From Providencia rettgeri (GTDB lineage Bacteria; Pseudomonadota; Gammaproteobacteria; Enterobacterales; Enterobacteriaceae), in NCBI RefSeq assembly GCF_001874625.1, contig NZ_CP017671.1, forward strand, positions 930,001 to 994,000: a stretch of DNA of 64,000 bases, in the 5' to 3' direction. Below the pieces are notes generated by a model. It saw nothing but the letters and a program-made list of their open reading frames with translations, was not told the origin of the DNA and made no database searches. Shown here piece by piece: positions 19,739 through 28,803 of this stretch. Each line of letters opens with the position of its first letter. Position 1 is the stretch's first letter. A program made the position numbers and the translations under genes.

Positions 19739-20005
19739 TTATCGTAGCTGGCTGTCTTTACTTCCACGGCGGTTATAGCCGCTATACGCAGCGTTTTTTT
19801 TATCCAATTCATTTTGGCAGCTGATACACAACCTGACCCCTGGTAAGGCTAAACGACGGGCTTCAGGAATGGTTTCGCCGCACTCTTCACAAATCTCAGC
19901 ACTTTCACCTGAATGTAACTGGCTACGAGCTTTGGTGATTGCGTCATCTAATGTTGCATCAATTTGTTCTTGAACGGCATTTTCATTTGCCCAGCCATTC
20001 GCCAT
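19739..20005 (-). CDS. ybiI: DksA/TraR-type C4 zinc-finger protein, YbiI-like
   Basis: 88 residues, MANGWANENAVQEQIDATLD, with two CxxC pairs (CEEC and CISC) separated by ETIPEARRLALPGVRL, the DksA/TraR zinc finger, and the terminal YNRRGSKDSQLR shared with E. coli YbiI. It lacks the long coiled coil with DxxDxA tip of true DksA, so a DksA-like secondary-channel role is not established. Single gene, with an ATG start. Confidence 0.88.
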   Translation of the reverse strand: MANGWANENAVQEQIDATLDDAITKARSQLHSGESAEICEECGETIPEARRLALPGVRLCISCQNELDKKNAAYSGYNRRGSKDSQLR

Positions 20006-20076
20006 AAGAAACCTCGGTTTGTTTAATTATTGACCTAATATTAATATAGAGGCGAGAAAATTAAATTCAAGGTCAA

Positions 20077-20520
20077 TTATTGTTCTAGAGAGCGAGTCAT
20101 ATAGATGTGGTCCACTCCGTCTTCATCGTACATTTCCCCCTCTGTTTGGTACTTTAAAGAGTGATAAAACTCGATGGCAGTATGTTGTGCAGAAAGGCCT
20201 ATTTTTTTGAAATGATGTTGTTGTGCGTAATGCTCAACAAATTTCATGAGTTCGCGGCCTAGCCCTTTTCCTCTATGCTGTTTTTGTACCGCAACACGGC
20301 CCACTTTGACTAACCCGGTCTCTTCAAACAGAATGCAACGTAACACTGCTGCTGGGTGTTGATTAAGGTACAAAACGACATGCAAGGCAGTATCATCATA
20401 TTCATCAACATCGATGTCAGCAGGGAAGCCTTGTTCGTGGGTAAAGACTTGTTGGCGTAGGTCAAATGCATCTTCCACGAGTTTGGGGCTTGCATGTCCA
20501 AGGCTATATTTAATTTGCAT
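20077..20520 (-). CDS. GNAT-family N-acetyltransferase
   Basis: 147 residues. The acetyl-CoA loop is visible as VQKQHRGKGLGRELMKFVE (the Q/RxxGxG/A motif), preceded by the beta strand VKVGRVAV and followed by KKIGLSAQHTAIEFY. The start at 20520 (MQIKYSLGHASP) has AGGA upstream; a longer frame would add 19 unlikely residues. The ELTPxxLxxxxxLRxxVFxxEQ-like N-terminus (LVEDAFDLRQQVFTHEQGFP) is of the ElaA/YitI type. Substrate unknown. Confidence 0.85.
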   Translation of the reverse strand: MQIKYSLGHASPKLVEDAFDLRQQVFTHEQGFPADIDVDEYDDTALHVVLYLNQHPAAVLRCILFEETGLVKVGRVAVQKQHRGKGLGRELMKFVEHYAQQHHFKKIGLSAQHTAIEFYHSLKYQTEGEMYDEDGVDHIYMTRSLEQ

Positions 20521-20629
20521 GAAAAATCCTGATATCGACGTTATAAAAGAAACCCCACTATATAACGAGATAACCATTAAGTAAGGAAGGTTTTAGTACT
20601 TTTATTGTTACGAAAAATAAAAAATGGGA

Positions 20630-20653
20630 AATGCAGGCATTTAAGCCTGCATT
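20630..20653 (-). terminator. Rho-independent terminator of the lipoprotein gene
   Basis: Stem AATGCAGGC/GCCTGCATT with a 6-base loop. Read on the minus strand it is followed by CCCATTTTTTATTTTT, a good T-tract, about 84 bp after the lipoprotein stop. Confidence 0.65.
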
Positions 20654-20736
20654 TAAGGTTGCAGATAAGGTGAGAGTATAGGCGTTTGACTTATTGATTA
20701 ATCAAAGCTTATTCCTATTTTTAGCGTTACTAAAAC

Positions 20737-21060
20737 TTATTTCTCATCTGTTTTAGCATCGTTTTCGGCTTTGAGTGACTCCGTTTTCTCTTTCACATCG
20801 GTGGCCATTTCATCCGCTTTATTGATAGCATCTGTTTTGACTTCTTGGCCAAACTCAGCCGTGTTTTGCTTTAATTCCTCGGTCTTATTTTTTACATCTT
20901 CAGAGAGTTCATTTGCTTTTTGCTGACCATCTTCTTTTAGCTGTTGTGCTTTTTCTTCAGCTTGCTTAACCGTATCATTCCCTTTGGATGCGTCATCACA
21001 GCCTGCTATGGCCGTCATAATGCCAGCAAAAAATAGTGAGGCGATAACTTTCGTATTCAT
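20737..21060 (-). CDS. Small lipoprotein with charged helical repeats
   Basis: 107 residues from MNTKVIASLFFAGIMTAIAG, a lipoprotein signal with lipobox IAGC. Asp follows the lipidated Cys (CDD), which in enterobacteria favours retention in the inner membrane. The rest is a Lys/Glu-rich amphipathic helix with quasi-repeats (KADEMATDVKEKTESLKAE), likely a periplasmic coiled coil. AAGGAT precedes the chosen ATG. I do not recognise the family and no function can be given. Confidence 0.75.
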   Translation of the reverse strand: MNTKVIASLFFAGIMTAIAGCDDASKGNDTVKQAEEKAQQLKEDGQQKANELSEDVKNKTEELKQNTAEFGQEVKTDAINKADEMATDVKEKTESLKAENDAKTDEK

Positions 21061-21368
21061 AAACATATCCTTAGTATTAAAGGGGTGATTGAAATCATGC
21101 AAATGCATTAATCATAATGCTCATATTTAAATATAGTTGAAAGTAAAATTGTTATAAAAAAAATTAATGATTTTTTGAAAGGTTAATATAAATTAGGGTA
21201 GATAAAGAGACTTGATGGCCGACTTGGTTGAAAGGCAAATAAAATATTTTAATGGTTAAGTCGGTCATGTAGACATATAAGTAAGCAAACCAGCTAAAAT
21301 GATGAATAGCTGTCGGTTTACAAACGATAAAAATATATTTTTAATTGAGATAATAGAGGGATAGCAAT
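21061..21368. other. AT-rich divergent intergenic region
   Basis: About 308 bp between the divergent lipoprotein and DUF421 genes. It should hold both promoters; no RNA gene or repeat is seen. Confidence 0.5.
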
Positions 21369-22055
21369 ATGACGTACTATTATTCGTTTATCATTTTGAA
21401 GTTTATTATTGGTTTCGCTATTGTTATCACACATATGAATTTATCAGGAAAGACTCAGCTTTCCCAGATGACACCAATTGATTTTATTGGCAATTTTGTG
21501 CTTGGGGGAATAATTGGTGGGGTCATTTACAGTGATACTATCCCTCTTTATCAGTATATTACTATTTTAATAATTGGTGTTTTATTTATTAGCTCTTTGA
21601 ATTTTCTAACAAAAAAGTTTAATTTTTTTCGTAATGTTGCAATTGGTAATCCCATACCAATCATCAAAAAAGGGCAGTTCATTATGGAAAATATCTTAAA
21701 AAAAGGAAATAAAATCGACATTATTAATATTTCTTCACGGATACACGCCCAAGGTATTCACTCATTTCAAGAAATTTATTATGCACAAATAGAGCCTGAT
21801 GGGCAGCTAACGGTTATTTGTGATGAAAAAAATATGCCTTCGGTGATCTTGATGAAAGATGGCATCGTTAGAAATAGCGAGTTAGATTCTATTGAAAGGG
21901 ATGAAGAATGGCTAATGCAGCAAATTGAATTACAAGGAATTGCTTCTGTCGATGATATTTTCTTAGCTGAATTTTGGCGCGGAGAAGTTAGTTTTATTTT
22001 ACGAGATGGTAAGATAAACCGTAAAAATAGCCATGAATTAAAAATTATTGCATAA
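21369..22055 (+). CDS. DUF421 (YetF-type) membrane protein
   Basis: 228 residues: three N-terminal hydrophobic segments (within about 1-80) with the family motif TPIDFIGNFVLGGIIGG, then a soluble region with IKKGQFIMENILKKG and AQGIHSFQEIYYAQIEPDG, the hallmark of DUF421/YetF proteins. The biochemical role of this family in Gram-negatives is not established. It stands alone, with GAGGGATAGC as a possible ribosome site upstream. Confidence 0.82.
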   Translation: MTYYYSFIILKFIIGFAIVITHMNLSGKTQLSQMTPIDFIGNFVLGGIIGGVIYSDTIPLYQYITILIIGVLFISSLNFLTKKFNFFRNVAIGNPIPIIKKGQFIMENILKKGNKIDIINISSRIHAQGIHSFQEIYYAQIEPDGQLTVICDEKNMPSVILMKDGIVRNSELDSIERDEEWLMQQIELQGIASVDDIFLAEFWRGEVSFILRDGKINRKNSHELKIIA

Positions 22056-22099
22056 AGCAAGTAAGTAGATGAAGCAAACCTCATCTACTTACCCTCATA

Positions 22100-23809
22100 T
22101 TATTTCTTCAAATCATCATAAAGCATCAGTGATGATTTATTTTCAGGGTCGCCTATATAACGGGGTTGCGGTTTAAACTCATTGTTAAATAAGCTTTTTT
22201 GAGATTCAAACCCAGTATAATTTAACCCAGCTAAGTCAGACCATGCATAGATAAAATCCATAGTACTAAATGGGCGAGTTGTTTTATCATTTAAATCAAA
22301 TTGATGGGTATTCAACCACTCAGGGGACTGCCAAACAAGGAAAGGAACATTGTAAATGACTTTACTTGGTTTGCCTTCACTACGCCCTAGCATTTTGTGT
22401 GGCGGTGTATCGTAGACATCTTCACCGTGGTCGGAGAAAAAGACTAAAAAGCCATTTTCTTTTGAAGAATCAAAGTCTTTAATTAATGTTGAAACAACAT
22501 AATCATTATAATGTTGTGCATTATCATAAGCGTTATAATCGTTTACTTCATCTTCATTAAGGTTTTTGGGGACAACATCGTCTTTCCCTTTAAATATGGC
22601 TTTTTCTTCCGGATAGCGGAATTCATAGCGCATATGCGTCCCTAATAGGTGTACAACAATGAATTTTTTCTCAGCAGGGTCAGCGAGCGCTTCTTTAAAC
22701 GGAGCAAAGACCACGTCATCGTATATACGCGAGCTTTGTGCCATATCATTATTGAGGTAATACTGTTTATCCGTTTGGCGAGAGAACGCTGTAAGTAACG
22801 TATTACGCTCGGTCATCGTTTGCTGATTGGTGATCCAGAACGTTTTAAAACCTGCTTGTTTCATCATGTTCATGATGGAAGGGCGGGAATTAAATAGCTC
22901 CGGTTCTGTTTGAGTTGCAAAGGTGAGAATTTGTTGTAATGCTTCAATGGTGTAAGGACGCGATGTCACGACATCATTAAATACTGACAAATTTGTTGGG
23001 TAATCCCTAGCGAGCTCATCTAATTCAGGCGTTGTTGGGCGTGTGTAGCCGTATAAACTCATTCTATCACGGCTGGTGGATTCACCGATAACCAACACAA
23101 ATGTCCGAGGAGTGTTACCATTCGCATCGACGAAGTTTTCTAATGGTGGGATCTTGCTATTATCGCGAATGAGCTCTTCCATATTCGCAAGTTGGTTCTT
23201 ATATAATAAGTAACCACTCACAAACTGCCATGGAGCTGCGTATGCCAGTTTACTATTCACATAAGAGGCGACATTGGCTATTGGGCGGTCTTGCTTAATT
23301 CCTTTATTATAATAAGGGATACCAAACAGAATAATTAAAATCAGTAATGAGATACCGATTCGCCCTGATTTTGGAAGTGTAACTGGTTTTAGGCGTGTCC
23401 AAAGAAAAATAGCAACGACAGTATAAGCCAGTATTACACCAACCACTTTGAAACTAAAATATTGTTTAAGAAACTCCCCAGCTTCATTGGTGTTGGTTTC
23501 AAACATCACAAACATAACACTTTGTGATATTTGGTGCCCATAAACAACAAAATAGGCGAGAGCAACCACAGAAGATAGCCACAGGACGATACCTATCAGC
23601 CCTGCAACCAGCTTAATTTTTTTTGGAAAAAGTAAGGCGGGGATTAGCCAAAGGGAGCTGTAAAGTAATGAGTCCCTTAAGCCGATAGAGTTGCTTTGCC
23701 CAGTAACAAGCACATATAGCTGTAATAATGACGAAAAATACCAAAAGTAGATTAATAACCAGAACAAAGAGATCCAGCTAAATCTTGCAGAGCGTGTAGT
23801 GTTAACCAT
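22100..23809 (-). CDS. cptA: Phosphoethanolamine transferase CptA
   Basis: 569 residues, five N-terminal membrane helices then a periplasmic sulfatase-fold domain from about residue 210. The nucleophile motif VLVIGESTSRDRMSLYGY, HLLGTHMRYEFRYPEE and the metal site FFSDHGEDVYDTPPHK are clear. Collinearity with E. coli CptA/YijP (for example FVMFETNTNEA and PSIMNMMKQAG) is close. It would add phosphoethanolamine to the lipopolysaccharide core, reducing negative charge; an EptA or OpgE role is less likely given length and N-terminus. Confidence 0.88.
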   Translation of the reverse strand: MVNTTRSARFSWISLFWLLIYFWYFSSLLQLYVLVTGQSNSIGLRDSLLYSSLWLIPALLFPKKIKLVAGLIGIVLWLSSVVALAYFVVYGHQISQSVMFVMFETNTNEAGEFLKQYFSFKVVGVILAYTVVAIFLWTRLKPVTLPKSGRIGISLLILIILFGIPYYNKGIKQDRPIANVASYVNSKLAYAAPWQFVSGYLLYKNQLANMEELIRDNSKIPPLENFVDANGNTPRTFVLVIGESTSRDRMSLYGYTRPTTPELDELARDYPTNLSVFNDVVTSRPYTIEALQQILTFATQTEPELFNSRPSIMNMMKQAGFKTFWITNQQTMTERNTLLTAFSRQTDKQYYLNNDMAQSSRIYDDVVFAPFKEALADPAEKKFIVVHLLGTHMRYEFRYPEEKAIFKGKDDVVPKNLNEDEVNDYNAYDNAQHYNDYVVSTLIKDFDSSKENGFLVFFSDHGEDVYDTPPHKMLGRSEGKPSKVIYNVPFLVWQSPEWLNTHQFDLNDKTTRPFSTMDFIYAWSDLAGLNYTGFESQKSLFNNEFKPQPRYIGDPENKSSLMLYDDLKK

Positions 23810-24138
23810 AGTTTTGTAAACTCTTGTTTTCTATTATCGTTAAGTCACATTGAAAAATAATTGGGAAATCGGTGTTTAGATAAAAAGGTGTAAATTAAGT
23901 TCAAAAATATGTTATCTATCAATAAGGATTTCTTAATTTTTCTTTGTTTTTTTCATGTTAGCAAATAGCCAAATAAGGTGACATTCAATTATAGACGATG
24001 TTTTATAGGTTATTATAGAAATACTATGATGACGGATAATTATGTGTTATCGCATTTAGCGAATTGATATTATCCTTTGATATATTTATGGTATATCAAA
24101 AATTTGCAAATTTTATCAATAAAGGGTGAGAGCAACTC
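23810..24138. other. AT-rich divergent intergenic region
   Basis: About 329 bp between cptA and kch, presumably carrying both promoters. Nothing further is recognisable. Confidence 0.5.
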
Positions 24139-25317
24139 ATGTTAGACAACTCATTTGTGGCTTTTCTGAAATCATCCTTATCAATCAGGGTATTACTTTC
24201 TTTACTGATTATTATTGATGGTGCAATGATTTTAAAACCTGTTTTAAGCGCTTATACAGACTACATTGATTGGCGTGAATCAGGGCTAACACAGTGGTTA
24301 AAATCATTAGGCTTTATGAAATTACTGGATATCCCGCGTTTCCTATTGGGGATTTCATTGATTTTCCTTTCGTTATTTATGGTCAATGGTGCGCGGATCG
24401 CCTGGGTGTTTTCGTTGTTTTTACTCGGGATCATTTCATTTGTTGATCTAAAATTAGTGCAAGAAAATATTCACCAAGGCTATTTCTCCCTCGCTTTGTT
24501 AGTGGCACTTTGCGTATTTTGGAAGCTATATCATCACCATAGCTTAACCAGTGCAGGGTTCGTGGCCATTACCTGTATTATTGCATTATTGCTCTATTCA
24601 ATTTTTGGTACTTTGTATATTGGTGATGAATTTTTACCTGTCGTTAAAGATGGCACGACCGCTTTTTATTTTGCTTTGGTTTGTATGACAACAGTCGGTT
24701 TCGGCGACATTGTCCCAGTCACCGTGGATGCACGGATATTTACAGTGACAGTCATTCTTTTAGGGATCACGATTTTTACCACTTCAGTGGTTTATATCGT
24801 TGGGGTATTAGCGAAAGGCACAAAAGAAATTGTGCGTAAGAGGTTTTCTTATATGAAAAATCATTATGTGGTGATTGGCAGTACCCCAATGGCTGTGAAT
24901 GTTTACCAAAGCCTGAAAAAACGTGAATTACCTGTTGCAGTTATTTGCCAAGAAAACCATCGAAGTCACTATCCAGAAAAAGATAACATTGTAACTGGGG
25001 ACCCAACGAGTAGTGAATTACTCGCTGCAGCCAATGTAAAGCATGCTAAGTGTGTGCTGATTATGACAGACAGTGATTCACTCAGTACATTTGCTTTATT
25101 GGGCGTGAAAGAGTTAGCAGGGAGTGATAACCCAGTTAAAACTGTGGTTTTGATCAACCAAGAAAACAATATGGATAAAGTTCGTTTATTGAAGCCGGAT
25201 ATGCTGTTTTCATTATCGACTCTAGGCTCTGAAGTTTTGATGCAAGTGCTTTGCGGTGACGCAATATCCAATGACTCGATTAGTGATATGCTGTTGAATA
25301 AAGTTGCAAAAAGCTAA
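24139..25317 (+). CDS. kch: Voltage-gated-type potassium channel Kch
   Basis: 392 residues: about six hydrophobic segments, the selectivity filter TTVGFGDIVPV near residue 185, and a C-terminal RCK (TrkA-N) domain from about residue 240 (YVVIGSTPMAVNVYQSL, NIVTGDPTSSELL). Layout and the closing SDMLLNKVAKS resemble E. coli Kch (417 residues), though the RCK glycine motif reads GSTPMA instead of a classic GxGxxG. ATG start 11 bp after GGGTGAGAG. Confidence 0.88.
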   Translation: MLDNSFVAFLKSSLSIRVLLSLLIIIDGAMILKPVLSAYTDYIDWRESGLTQWLKSLGFMKLLDIPRFLLGISLIFLSLFMVNGARIAWVFSLFLLGIISFVDLKLVQENIHQGYFSLALLVALCVFWKLYHHHSLTSAGFVAITCIIALLLYSIFGTLYIGDEFLPVVKDGTTAFYFALVCMTTVGFGDIVPVTVDARIFTVTVILLGITIFTTSVVYIVGVLAKGTKEIVRKRFSYMKNHYVVIGSTPMAVNVYQSLKKRELPVAVICQENHRSHYPEKDNIVTGDPTSSELLAAANVKHAKCVLIMTDSDSLSTFALLGVKELAGSDNPVKTVVLINQENNMDKVRLLKPDMLFSLSTLGSEVLMQVLCGDAISNDSISDMLLNKVAKS

Positions 25318-25346
25318 CCTTTAAATCAAAACAGGAATTCTGCTTC

Positions 25347-25979
25347 ATGCTAAGTGCTCAACAGGTGAGTTGCCATCGGCAAAATAGAGTGTTATTTCAC
25401 CAGCTAGATTTTACGGTGCAGCCCAGTGAAATTTTACAGGTCGAAGGGCCAAATGGGGCGGGGAAAACCACCCTTTTACGCATGGTGGCTGGGCTATTAA
25501 AACCTGATGAGGGGGCTATTTGTTGGAATAATCAGCCGATTGATAAACTTAAAGAGGAGTTTACCCGTCACCTACTTTATTTAGGGCATAAACCGGCAGT
25601 TAAATCCTTATTGACCCCTTACGAAAACCTAAAGTTTTATCATCAAATGCATCATAAAGGGGATGCTGGAGAGCAGATTTGGTCTGCTTTAGAGGAAGTT
25701 TCTTTAATTGGTTATGAAGATATCCCTGTTAGCCAACTGTCAGCAGGGCAACAGCGCCGAGTGAACTTAGCTAGGTTATGGCTAAGTGATGCACCATTAT
25801 GGGTATTAGATGAGCCGTTTACTGCGATTGATGTAGCTGGTGTGGAACGCTTAACAGAGCGTTTTCATCAACATGCAAAACAGGGGGGCATCATTTTATT
25901 TACCTCTCATCAAGCCATGTCGGGGCAATTTGGGTCACTAAAACTGACTGGTGGGGTTGAATCATGTTTTGGTTATTAA
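25347..25979 (+). CDS. ccmA: Haem exporter ATP-binding protein CcmA
   Basis: 210 residues. Walker A GPNGAGKTTLLR near residue 36, ABC signature LSAGQQRRVNLARLW and Walker B LWVLDEPFTAID are intact. With CcmB (and normally CcmC) it forms the ABC complex that releases holo-CcmE in cytochrome c maturation system I. Its stop overlaps the ccmB start by 16 bp. Confidence 0.92.
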   Translation: MLSAQQVSCHRQNRVLFHQLDFTVQPSEILQVEGPNGAGKTTLLRMVAGLLKPDEGAICWNNQPIDKLKEEFTRHLLYLGHKPAVKSLLTPYENLKFYHQMHHKGDAGEQIWSALEEVSLIGYEDIPVSQLSAGQQRRVNLARLWLSDAPLWVLDEPFTAIDVAGVERLTERFHQHAKQGGIILFTSHQAMSGQFGSLKLTGGVESCFGY

Positions 25980-26629
25980 TTAATAGAGAACTCAAAATTG
26001 CATTTCGTGGTTTTTCTGAACTGATGAACCCGTTGTGGTTTTTCTTAATTGTTATCACATTATTTCCGCTAAGTATCGGGCCTGAGCCCCAGTTATTAGC
26101 GCGTATCTCCGTAGGGGTGTTTTGGGTGGCTGCAATTTTATCGTCACTCTTATCATTAGAACGCTTATTCAAAGACGACTATCTTGATGGTTCCCTTGAA
26201 CAGTTGTTACTCGCACCACACCCCTTATTTATTAGCGTATTCGCTAAAGTTATCGCCCATTGGTTAGTGACTGGTCTGCCGTTGATCCTGTTATCTCCCA
26301 TTGCCGCATTAATGCTGTCTTTCAGTGCTGATACACTTTTAGTGCTTGTGGGGACGTTACTATTAGGGACACCAGTGCTGAGTTTTATTGGGGCGATTGG
26401 GGCCGCATTAACGGTTTCATTGAAGAAGGGCGGTGTTTTAGTGAGCCTGCTAGTTCTTCCTTTATATATCCCAGTACTTATTTATGCGACAGGGACGATG
26501 GAAGCCCATAGTTTTAAAATGCCATTAGATGGCTATTTTGCTATTTTAGCGGCTTTATTCGCTGCGAGTATCACTTTTTCCCCTTTAGCGATTGCTGCGG
26601 CATTAAAAATCAATATCAGTAATAGCTAA
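25964..26629 (+). CDS. ccmB: Haem exporter membrane protein CcmB
   Basis: 221 residues, the normal length, with six hydrophobic segments; LINRELKIAFRGFSELMNPLWFFLIVITLFPLSIGPEP is the family N-terminus (first 20 residues from MFWLLINRELKIAFRGF). Normally ccmCDEFGH follow directly. Here the gene is followed by a hairpin and then the CDI locus, with no ccmC anywhere to the right in this window. Confidence 0.92.
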   Translation: MFWLLINRELKIAFRGFSELMNPLWFFLIVITLFPLSIGPEPQLLARISVGVFWVAAILSSLLSLERLFKDDYLDGSLEQLLLAPHPLFISVFAKVIAHWLVTGLPLILLSPIAALMLSFSADTLLVLVGTLLLGTPVLSFIGAIGAALTVSLKKGGVLVSLLVLPLYIPVLIYATGTMEAHSFKMPLDGYFAILAALFAASITFSPLAIAAALKINISNS

Positions 26630-26654
26630 CTGGTTTATCTCATCTATATTCATC

Positions 26655-26709
26655 AAAAAGCCCTCTGAAACCTTCGTCTTTTTAGTTCGAGGGGAGAAAA
26701 GAGGGTTTT
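26655..26709 (+). terminator. Possible terminator after ccmB
   Basis: Long hairpin with outer arms AAAGCCCTCT and AGAGGGTTTT (one G-T pair) enclosing a second short stem CCTTCG/CGAGG, followed by AAAAACTCG and later TTTTTT. It suggests that transcription of ccmAB ends here rather than continuing into ccmC. Confidence 0.45.
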
Positions 26710-27082
26710 AAAAACTCGAATAAGTTTTTTCCTCCTTCCTGATAAAAAAGTGTAACAAACTATTTTAAATGTAATTAATTAGATTCTCTTTACCCTCTAA
26801 TTGAGTGTACCTTGCAACTATTTGATTCTAATTTACTTAAATTTTCATTCTAAGTGCATTTACTTGGGGTTAACTAAGCCGAAAATTTATATTGAGTACA
26901 ACTATCATGGATATTGTATTTGCTATCCATTTGATAAATTTATCTTTGTAAGAAAATTCTGTATTTACATTTTAATTAAATAATTAACATTAAATAATAA
27001 ACATTAGGATTGTCATTTAAACAAAAAAATGTAAAGTTACGTATATTGACTTAACTTAAATGTAAATAATTAAAAAAAGCTA
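26710..27082. promoter_or_regulatory. AT-rich leader of the cdiBA locus
   Basis: Extremely AT-rich stretch of about 370 bp with no credible gene. It must hold the cdiB promoter unless expression reads in from ccm. A TTGACT at 27046 is too close to the start codon to be convincing. Confidence 0.4.
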
Positions 27083-28792
27083 ATGATTAATGTACGTACC
27101 TTACTACTCGGAACTCTTTTTTCTACCTTTTGTTTTCCTGTTTTAGCAAAAGAACAGTTATTGAAGCCGGATAACACCGATAACTTATTCAATCGCCAAA
27201 CGCATCAACAACAAACTTTACAACAACAGTTTGATGCGAAATCCCCTGATGTAAATTTATCCGCGGCTATAGCAAAAACACGGTTAAAATTTCCGCAAGA
27301 GAATCCCTGTTTCTTAATTGAACGAGTTGCTGTCAGTGGGCAAGAGGCATTTCCCCATTGGGTGCCTATTGAAAGGCTAGCGAATCAGGCAGTGGGTCAC
27401 TGTATTGGTATTGATGGCATTAATTTATTAGTGACAGATGTCCAAAATAGATTAATTAGCCATGGCTGGATCACCAGTCGCGTATTGGTTCCCGAACAAG
27501 ATTTATCGACTGGCGTTCTCCAGTTGGTTGTGATGCCCGGAAAAGTGCAAAAAGTCATATTTACGGATGACTCATCACAATACAGTACGCTGTATACCGC
27601 GATGCCAGCGCATTCAGGTAATTTATTAGATTTGCGTGATATCGAGCAAGGTTTAGAAAATCTACAACGTTTACCTACTGTGCAAGCCTCAATGGAAATG
27701 GTGCCGGGGGATGGCCCAGGGGAAACCCAAATCGTAATTAATCGGCAGCAGTCACGCTATTGGCATGCAGGTGCGTGGGTGGACAATACAGGCTCAAAAA
27801 GTACCGGTAAAAACCAAGCAGGGGTGATGTTGGCACTGGATAACCCGACTTCGCTTAGTGACCTTTTCTACATTACGGCAACGCGGGATTTAAGTTTTTC
27901 CAGCGATAAAGATACTGCCAACTACAGCGCTCATTATTCGGTACCCTTTGGGTATTGGCAATTTGCCACTACCGCAAGTGATTATGAATACACCCAAACC
28001 ATCGCTGGTGCAAACAGTGATATTGAATATCGCGGTAAAAGCAAAAGCCTGAACCTGCAACTGAGTAATGTGCTGTACCGTGATGCGACGGCTAAAACGA
28101 CCGCCACCTATGATGTGAATTTGCGTGAAACCCGTAACTTTGTACAAAACACCGAAATTGAAAACCAAAAGCGCCGCACTACCGCATGGAAATTGGGCTT
28201 AAATCACCGCCAATATGTGGGGCAATCAACTATTAATTTAGGGGCAAGTTATCAACACGGTACGCGTTGGTTTGGTGCGATGCCTGCTTTTGAAGAGTTT
28301 CGCAGTAAAGACTCCCAAGATTATGCGACGGCACTGGCCATTATTATGCAGTTTTCAGCCTCAGCGAGCGTGCCTTTCAGCGTAGCTGACCAAACCTTGC
28401 GTTTTGATACGCAATATTTACGCCAACGGAGTGACCGGCCGCTGACCCCCCAAGACCAATTCAGTATTGGTAACCGTTGGACAGTCCGTGGGTTTGATGG
28501 CGAACGTACTCTCAGTGCGGATGAAGGCTGGACGCTACGTAACACCTTATCATGGGCATTACCTGTCCCCGCTCAAGAGCTATATGTGGGCGTCGATTAC
28601 GGCAAAATTAGCGGGCGTGGAACTGACATTAATTTAGGTACACACCTTGCAGGCGGCGCGATTGGCCTACGTGGTGCAATCAACCCTGCCAACTTAAGCT
28701 ATGACCTTTCAATTGGCACCCCATTCTCTAAACCCGATGGTTTTAAAACAGACCCTGCTACATTTGCGTTTTCGGTTAACTGGAATTATTAA
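27083..28792 (+). CDS. cdiB: CdiB outer-membrane TpsB transporter
   Basis: 569 residues with signal peptide [27 protein letters not shown] domains span about 70-220 ([36 protein letters not shown]), then a 16-strand barrel with the [13 protein letters not shown] lid-loop motif and a terminal aromatic strand ending SVNWNY. It exports the CdiA encoded 11 bp downstream. Sequence is clearly related to, but distinct from, the first TpsB in this window, so each exporter probably serves its own partner. Confidence 0.92.
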   Translation: MINVRTLLLGTLFSTFCFPVLAKEQLLKPDNTDNLFNRQTHQQQTLQQQFDAKSPDVNLSAAIAKTRLKFPQENPCFLIERVAVSGQEAFPHWVPIERLANQAVGHCIGIDGINLLVTDVQNRLISHGWITSRVLVPEQDLSTGVLQLVVMPGKVQKVIFTDDSSQYSTLYTAMPAHSGNLLDLRDIEQGLENLQRLPTVQASMEMVPGDGPGETQIVINRQQSRYWHAGAWVDNTGSKSTGKNQAGVMLALDNPTSLSDLFYITATRDLSFSSDKDTANYSAHYSVPFGYWQFATTASDYEYTQTIAGANSDIEYRGKSKSLNLQLSNVLYRDATAKTTATYDVNLRETRNFVQNTEIENQKRRTTAWKLGLNHRQYVGQSTINLGASYQHGTRWFGAMPAFEEFRSKDSQDYATALAIIMQFSASASVPFSVADQTLRFDTQYLRQRSDRPLTPQDQFSIGNRWTVRGFDGERTLSADEGWTLRNTLSWALPVPAQELYVGVDYGKISGRGTDINLGTHLAGGAIGLRGAINPANLSYDLSIGTPFSKPDGFKTDPATFAFSVNWNY

Positions 28793-28803
28793 GGACTCTC
28801 AGG

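Noticed and set aside
26801-26983. 60-residue frame between ccmB and cdiB
   Set aside because: It arises in very AT-rich DNA, starts at a non-ATG codon without a ribosome site and has no family features.
27046-27074. Sigma-70-like promoter before cdiB
   Set aside because: TTGACT with an AT-rich -10 would place the transcript start at the start codon; composition alone explains it.
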